Of a stretch of 64,000 bases of DNA, positions 60,049-64,000 are shown piece after piece. The notes under the pieces are model-generated. The model did not search any database, was not told the DNA's origin, and saw only the letters and a list, made by a program, of their open reading frames with translations. Each line of letters opens with the position of its first letter. Position 1 is the stretch's first letter. The stretch is from Candidatus Scalindua sp. SCAELEC01 (GTDB lineage Bacteria; Planctomycetota; Brocadiia; Brocadiales; Scalinduaceae), in assembly GCA_004282745.1 (NCBI GenBank), contig SHMT01000017.1, positions 30,389 to 94,388 of the forward strand, written 5' to 3'. A program made the translations under genes and the position numbers.

Positions 60049-60730
60049 TTATATGCCTTTCTTACTTGATGCTTAGGAATCTCAAGTATATGGAACGCGA
60101 TATGCGAATATAATTGCTATTAGAACATTTTATCAAATGGTTTCAACTGCTTTTTTCTTTGTTTGTCAAAGTATATTCCATATTCAAAGTTTAACCTTGT
60201 ATTTTTATTCAATATTTTTCATTTGGTAATGATACTTCATACAGCGTAATTTTGCTAATTACGATTTGGGATTTGTTTTTGGTATTTGAATCGTACATCT
60301 ACATTCGTAAATCTAAAATTCCGTTTCATCGCATTGATACTAAAAGGCGAATAGCCGAATCTTTTTGTATTCTCCAAACGTTTCGTAGTATTTATTACAG
60401 AGAACTATTTTATGGAAATATTTCCATAAGGTTAATAATAATGTCAACGTTTCATATTTGTGTCATCTATTTTTATCATACACTATGGAAAACGTAGAGA
60501 AAAACAACACAATGTCCAAACGAGTTGTCTTGCAACAGGTTACATTTTTCGCTCAGAAGAGAATCTTCTAAGTAAATTACATCCCAATAATTTTCCATCT
60601 CTTAAATTCTATACTGCGTAATAACTCTTTGTGATATGAAATCTGGATTTTTATATTTCAATCCAACTCCTGGCATTAATTTTGCCCGTGTTTAGTGCTG
60701 TATCTCCAAAATATTAATCTATAAGATACT
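60049..60730. other. Intergenic stretch, no gene seen
   Basis: This is about 680 AT-rich bases before the large sensor. One open frame (60252-60497, plus) has no ribosome-binding site and no recognisable features. It starts inside repetitive AATTACGATTTGGGATTTG sequence similar in character to 55495-55520. Confidence 0.4.
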
Positions 60731-63700
60731 ATGAAAATTCCAAGGACTAACACATTAACTTTTCAAATCGGTATTGTTTTAGCAATTCTATTCTCATTAT
60801 TAACATTGTTGATAGTAATGACGGTAAAGAGATCATTTGAAGAGAAAAAATTTGCAGATGAGTATATAATTAAAAATGAAATTATCGGTAATTTAAATGC
60901 GGCTACAGCATGGCAGGCCATTGAACGTGGGTGTGGTGCAACGATACTCGGAAGTGGTGAAGGAGGTTCTTCTCCACTCTTCTCAACCTTCCTTGACATG
61001 ATAGAGAGAGGAGACGCAGATGTCTTACAAGTTGAAGAGCAGATAAAAAGGCTATTACGTGTTGTGGGCAACGAGACATTAGAAAGACAGCTTGATAAGT
61101 GGCGCAAAGGATATGAAGACCTGATCCGTATTCGTCCCAAAATAGCTATAAATAACATTTCAAAAGATGAGTGGCTCTCTACAGCCACACGTAACATTAA
61201 CAATGGATTTGATATCCGCAATATTGCCTTTGCACCCCAGAAAATTGATGAGAAGCTACTCTATTTGAATAATGACCTGCGTACTAATATTTCAAGGTTG
61301 TGCGAATATGCAGGGCTAGAACGAGCTATTGTAGGTAATATCATTGCATCGGGAAAACCTTTTTCCCAAGAGAGCAGCAATGAAATTGGTCACTACCGAT
61401 CCATCGTGGAGCAATCCCTTAACCAATTACTCATCTTGAAAGACTACCAAACAACTTCGACCCGAATGAAACAAGCTATAGAAAATTTTGAGAAAGAGTT
61501 TTTACAATCATTTAACATTATCAGGGAAGAGGTCTTTACCTCAAGCAGAGAGCAGCAAGAGGAGATAAGGGTTTCTTCGGACCAAATTACAAAAAGAAAA
61601 GTGATTTTTAGAAATTGTTTATCGGAAATATCCAACGGTTTACTGAATATGAGTAATCAGAATAGCATAAAGATGTTAGCCAAGGCATTGAATGGACTGG
61701 AAGATACTGATCACTCAGAACAACTGCATATGGTGGAAAATCTTTTTGAAACATTCTCCCAACTGAAAAAGAATTTTTTTCAGATTCGATATTTGGATAT
61801 TGCGGGGTATGAGCGTGTTCGTGTAGATTTTGATGGTAAAGTTACCAAGACGGTGAGTGATGTACAGCTTCAAGACAGAAGTTTCAATAGTTATTTCCAG
61901 AAAATAAGAGATCTTCAACCAGGGGAGATATATATTTCTCCACTTGAGTTGAATAGGGAATATGGAAAAATAGAAATTCCGCATAAACCGATCATTCACT
62001 TTGCAACACCCGTTTTTGTTGATAAAAAACGTTCCGGATTTCTCATCTTTAACGTGTTTGCAAATACCCCATTTTTCTTGCATAAAGTTGTAGAAAATGA
62101 GGGGAAGGGAGACCATATATTAGCAAACCAAAATGGGTTATATCTCCATCATCCATATGGGGTGAAAGAGCGCAACGAAACACACCATAGTGTGCGACAG
62201 GACTATCCCGATGTTGCAGAACAGATCCTCTCTGGAAAAAAGGGAAGAGTACGTTTAGCTTCAGGTAAAATGGTTGTGTATGAACCGTTCTTCCTCAAAA
62301 TTGACAATAATCTTAGTGGTGCTGGTAATGGCGACAATTTTTGGGTCATTATTAAAGAAGTTAATGCGGTTGAGTATCCGGTTGATACACTCACCTGGTT
62401 TGAGAGGGCAACAAAAGCAATAAATACGGGACTAGCCATTTCAAATATTGCCGGCGAAGAGGCAAACGCTGTTTTGTTAGAGATAAATTCTGCTGCAAAA
62501 AGAAATATAGTAATCAGTTTCCTTGCTTTTGTTGCAGGTATTTCGTTTTTTGTTTTTTTCATTCTCTGGTCAAGAAATCGAATTCTCGGGCCTATTAAGA
62601 GATTAACAGGGATTACGAAAAGGATATCTGAAGGAGATTACGCTTTTACCTTTGAAGTTAAGAGAAGAGATGAAATTGGTCTCCTTGCAAAGAACTTTAA
62701 CAAAATGGCAGGGGAACTGACAAAAATGAATGAAGATTGGGAACTAACTTTTGATGCGGTAGAAGATATAATCACCCTACATGATAGAGACTCCAGGTTA
62801 ATAAGGTTCAACAATTCGTTAATAGCCAGTTTTAATATTAAACCGGAATACATTGACGATTTGAAGTGTTACGATTTCAACCATAACAAAAATGGTTTTT
62901 TATTAATGGATAGAATAAAAGAACTTTCCAAAAATAAACAATCTACAACAATAGAAATAGAAGAACCGAGTATTGGTCGTGTCTTCAACATATCAAGTTA
63001 CCCTCGTTATGATAATACGGGTATATTTATTGGAACCGTTCAGATTACGCGTGATATTACGGAGCGTAAGTGTATAGAAAAAAACCTAAAAAGAGAAAAG
63101 GAATTCATTGATATTTTCGTTAATAATGCACAAGATGCAATTATCTGTATTGATGTAAAAGGAATAATTAAAGTCTGGAATAAGATGGCAGAAAAGGTCT
63201 TTGGATATCCAGAAAGTGAGATCATTGGGCAACCAATAACAACTATTATTCCTGAGAGATATAAGCATCGGCATAAACATGGAATAGAGCGACTTTTAAG
63301 GACAGGAGAGTACAAAATTATCGGTAAGACAGTAGAGGTTTTTGGGAAGACAAAGGCAGGAATTGAAATACCGATAGCAATGTCTTTGTCTGCGCAACAG
63401 GATGTCGATGAAGGATATGTTTTTTCAGCTATCATCAGGGATATGACTGAAAATCATAAAAGGGAAGATGAAATACGTAAATTATTAAGAGCCATTGAAC
63501 AAAGCCCTGCTTCTGTAGTTATTACTGATACGAAAGGTGATATTGAGTATGTTAACAAAAAATTTACACGGGTAACCGGATATACCAGTGAAGAAGCCAT
63601 TGGGCAAAACCCTAGAGTACTGAAATCAGATGATAAGACTTCAGAAGAATACAAAGAGCTCTGGGAAACCATTACATCCGGTAATGAATGGAGGGGAGAA

Positions 63701-64000
63701 TTTTCTAATAAGAATAAAGAAGGAAAAATCTATTGGGAATCGGCATCTATTTCTCCGATCAAAAACAGTAATGGTGATATTACCCATTTCATTGCCGTAA
63801 AAGAAGATATATCCGCCCAAAAACAAATGGAAAAAGTTCAAAAACGTTCACACTTTCGCATAAGGGAAATAAATAGTTTTTGTACGGAAATAAGCCATCG
63901 AAGCTCCTCCCTAGATCCGTACGCCAGACTTTTTGCCTTTCAAATGAAAAGAAATTTGAAGAAAACCTTAAAACAAGACTCTCTGCATGAATTTAGACAT
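60731..64000 (+). CDS. Very large membrane sensor with multiple PAS domains (runs off right edge)
   Basis: An open frame of 1090 codons with no stop before the window ends. It starts MKIPRTNTLTFQIGIVLAIL with TM1 at about 12-34. A long extracytoplasmic part of about 560 residues includes an alpha-helical NIT-like region and a dCache-like part (FFQIRYLDIAGYERVRVDF). TM2 is at about 592-613 and HAMP at 614-665. Three PAS domains begin near 675, 790 and 917 (the last with VVITDTKGDIEYVNKKFTRV). The kinase or other output lies beyond 64000. The third PAS closely resembles that of the hybrid kinase at 46146. Confidence 0.88.
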   Translation, partial: MKIPRTNTLTFQIGIVLAILFSLLTLLIVMTVKRSFEEKKFADEYIIKNEIIGNLNAATAWQAIERGCGATILGSGEGGSSPLFSTFLDMIERGDADVLQVEEQIKRLLRVVGNETLERQLDKWRKGYEDLIRIRPKIAINNISKDEWLSTATRNINNGFDIRNIAFAPQKIDEKLLYLNNDLRTNISRLCEYAGLERAIVGNIIASGKPFSQESSNEIGHYRSIVEQSLNQLLILKDYQTTSTRMKQAIENFEKEFLQSFNIIREEVFTSSREQQEEIRVSSDQITKRKVIFRNCLSEISNGLLNMSNQNSIKMLAKALNGLEDTDHSEQLHMVENLFETFSQLKKNFFQIRYLDIAGYERVRVDFDGKVTKTVSDVQLQDRSFNSYFQKIRDLQPGEIYISPLELNREYGKIEIPHKPIIHFATPVFVDKKRSGFLIFNVFANTPFFLHKVVENEGKGDHILANQNGLYLHHPYGVKERNETHHSVRQDYPDVAEQILSGKKGRVRLASGKMVVYEPFFLKIDNNLSGAGNGDNFWVIIKEVNAVEYPVDTLTWFERATKAINTGLAISNIAGEEANAVLLEINSAAKRNIVISFLAFVAGISFFVFFILWSRNRILGPIKRLTGITKRISEGDYAFTFEVKRRDEIGLLAKNFNKMAGELTKMNEDWELTFDAVEDIITLHDRDSRLIRFNNSLIASFNIKPEYIDDLKCYDFNHNKNGFLLMDRIKELSKNKQSTTIEIEEPSIGRVFNISSYPRYDNTGIFIGTVQITRDITERKCIEKNLKREKEFIDIFVNNAQDAIICIDVKGIIKVWNKMAEKVFGYPESEIIGQPITTIIPERYKHRHKHGIERLLRTGEYKIIGKTVEVFGKTKAGIEIPIAMSLSAQQDVDEGYVFSAIIRDMTENHKREDEIRKLLRAIEQSPASVVITDTKGDIEYVNKKFTRVTGYTSEEAIGQNPRVLKSDDKTSEEYKELWETITSGNEWRGEFSNKNKEGKIYWESASISPIKNSNGDITHFIAVKEDISAQKQMEKVQKRSHFRIREINSFCTEISHRSSSLDPYARLFAFQMKRNLKKTLKQDSLHEFRH

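Noticed and set aside
60252..60497. Plus-strand open frame of 81 codons
   Set aside because: It is AT-rich, has no ribosome site and starts in repetitive sequence. The hydrophobic runs follow from base composition.

Overview
The window looks like about 64 kb of a Planctomycetota chromosome. An anammox-type member (Brocadiales, Scalindua-like) is my best guess. This is inferred from the AT-leaning sequence, the Planctomycetes/Chlamydiae/Verrucomicrobia-type small basic protein at 10973, the many multidomain sensor kinases, two small secreted c-type cytochromes, a complete-looking anaerobic cobalamin pathway and a superoxide reductase. No rRNA, tRNA, CRISPR array or transposase gene was seen. 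Both ends are cut inside genes (a MoeA N-terminus on the left, a large sensor kinase on the right).

Layout. 1-7.1 kb: moeA start, repeat elements, a sensor kinase / lipoprotein / sigma-54 regulator triad that resembles GlrK-QseG-GlrR, then a small secreted protein, a PilZ protein and a TPR protein. 7.3-12.3 kb: cobT, a REC-GGDEF diguanylate cyclase, membrane and SPOR-like proteins, the small basic protein and an aspartate-type aminotransferase. 12.3-15.7 kb (minus strand): a chemosensory/phosphorelay cluster (stand-alone CheB domain, CheY-like, REC-kinase, REC-HPt) with a decayed kinase upstream. 16-22.2 kb: transglutaminase-like protein, thioredoxin-like protein, zinc ribbon, PfkB kinase, and an AAA ATPase + DUF4276 pair that resembles an abortive-infection (AbiL-type) defence module.

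22.5-45.9 kb is the core: a cobalamin island. A minus-strand operon (btuB, btuF, btuC, btuD, cbiZ, a Dph6-like ATPase, an unlisted 42-aa membrane protein, exbB, exbD, tonB) handles corrinoid uptake and salvage. It is headed by two cobalamin riboswitches in tandem, the promoter-distal one next to btuB and the promoter-proximal one followed by its own terminator. Divergently, a plus-strand operon (cbiA, cbiX, cbiD, cbiC, cbiET, cbiL, cbiG, cbiH, cbiF) makes the corrin ring and shows no riboswitch. A second minus-strand operon (cbiM, an N-component-like protein, cbiQ, cbiO) imports cobalt behind a third riboswitch that is almost the same sequence as one of the btuB pair.

46-60 kb: a PAS-GAF-PAS hybrid kinase, thioredoxin, DsbD, superoxide reductase, aspartase, two cytochromes c, then minus-strand envelope polysaccharide genes (WecA/TagO-like, DegT aminotransferase, PIG-L deacetylase), a truncated DUF1329 gene and a DUF4258/DUF2283 pair. 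60.7-64 kb: a very large multi-PAS sensor.

Throughout the window there are three families of short non-coding repeats. Family A is a 145-bp element with inverted ends and TA target duplications (five full copies, two degraded). Family B/D has ends that start TACTCATC and also shows TA duplications; one 178-bp copy sits inside an A element. Family C is a long hairpin with arms around AGGGNCCAGGAAA. They lie mainly just after stop codons, in leaders and between operon genes.
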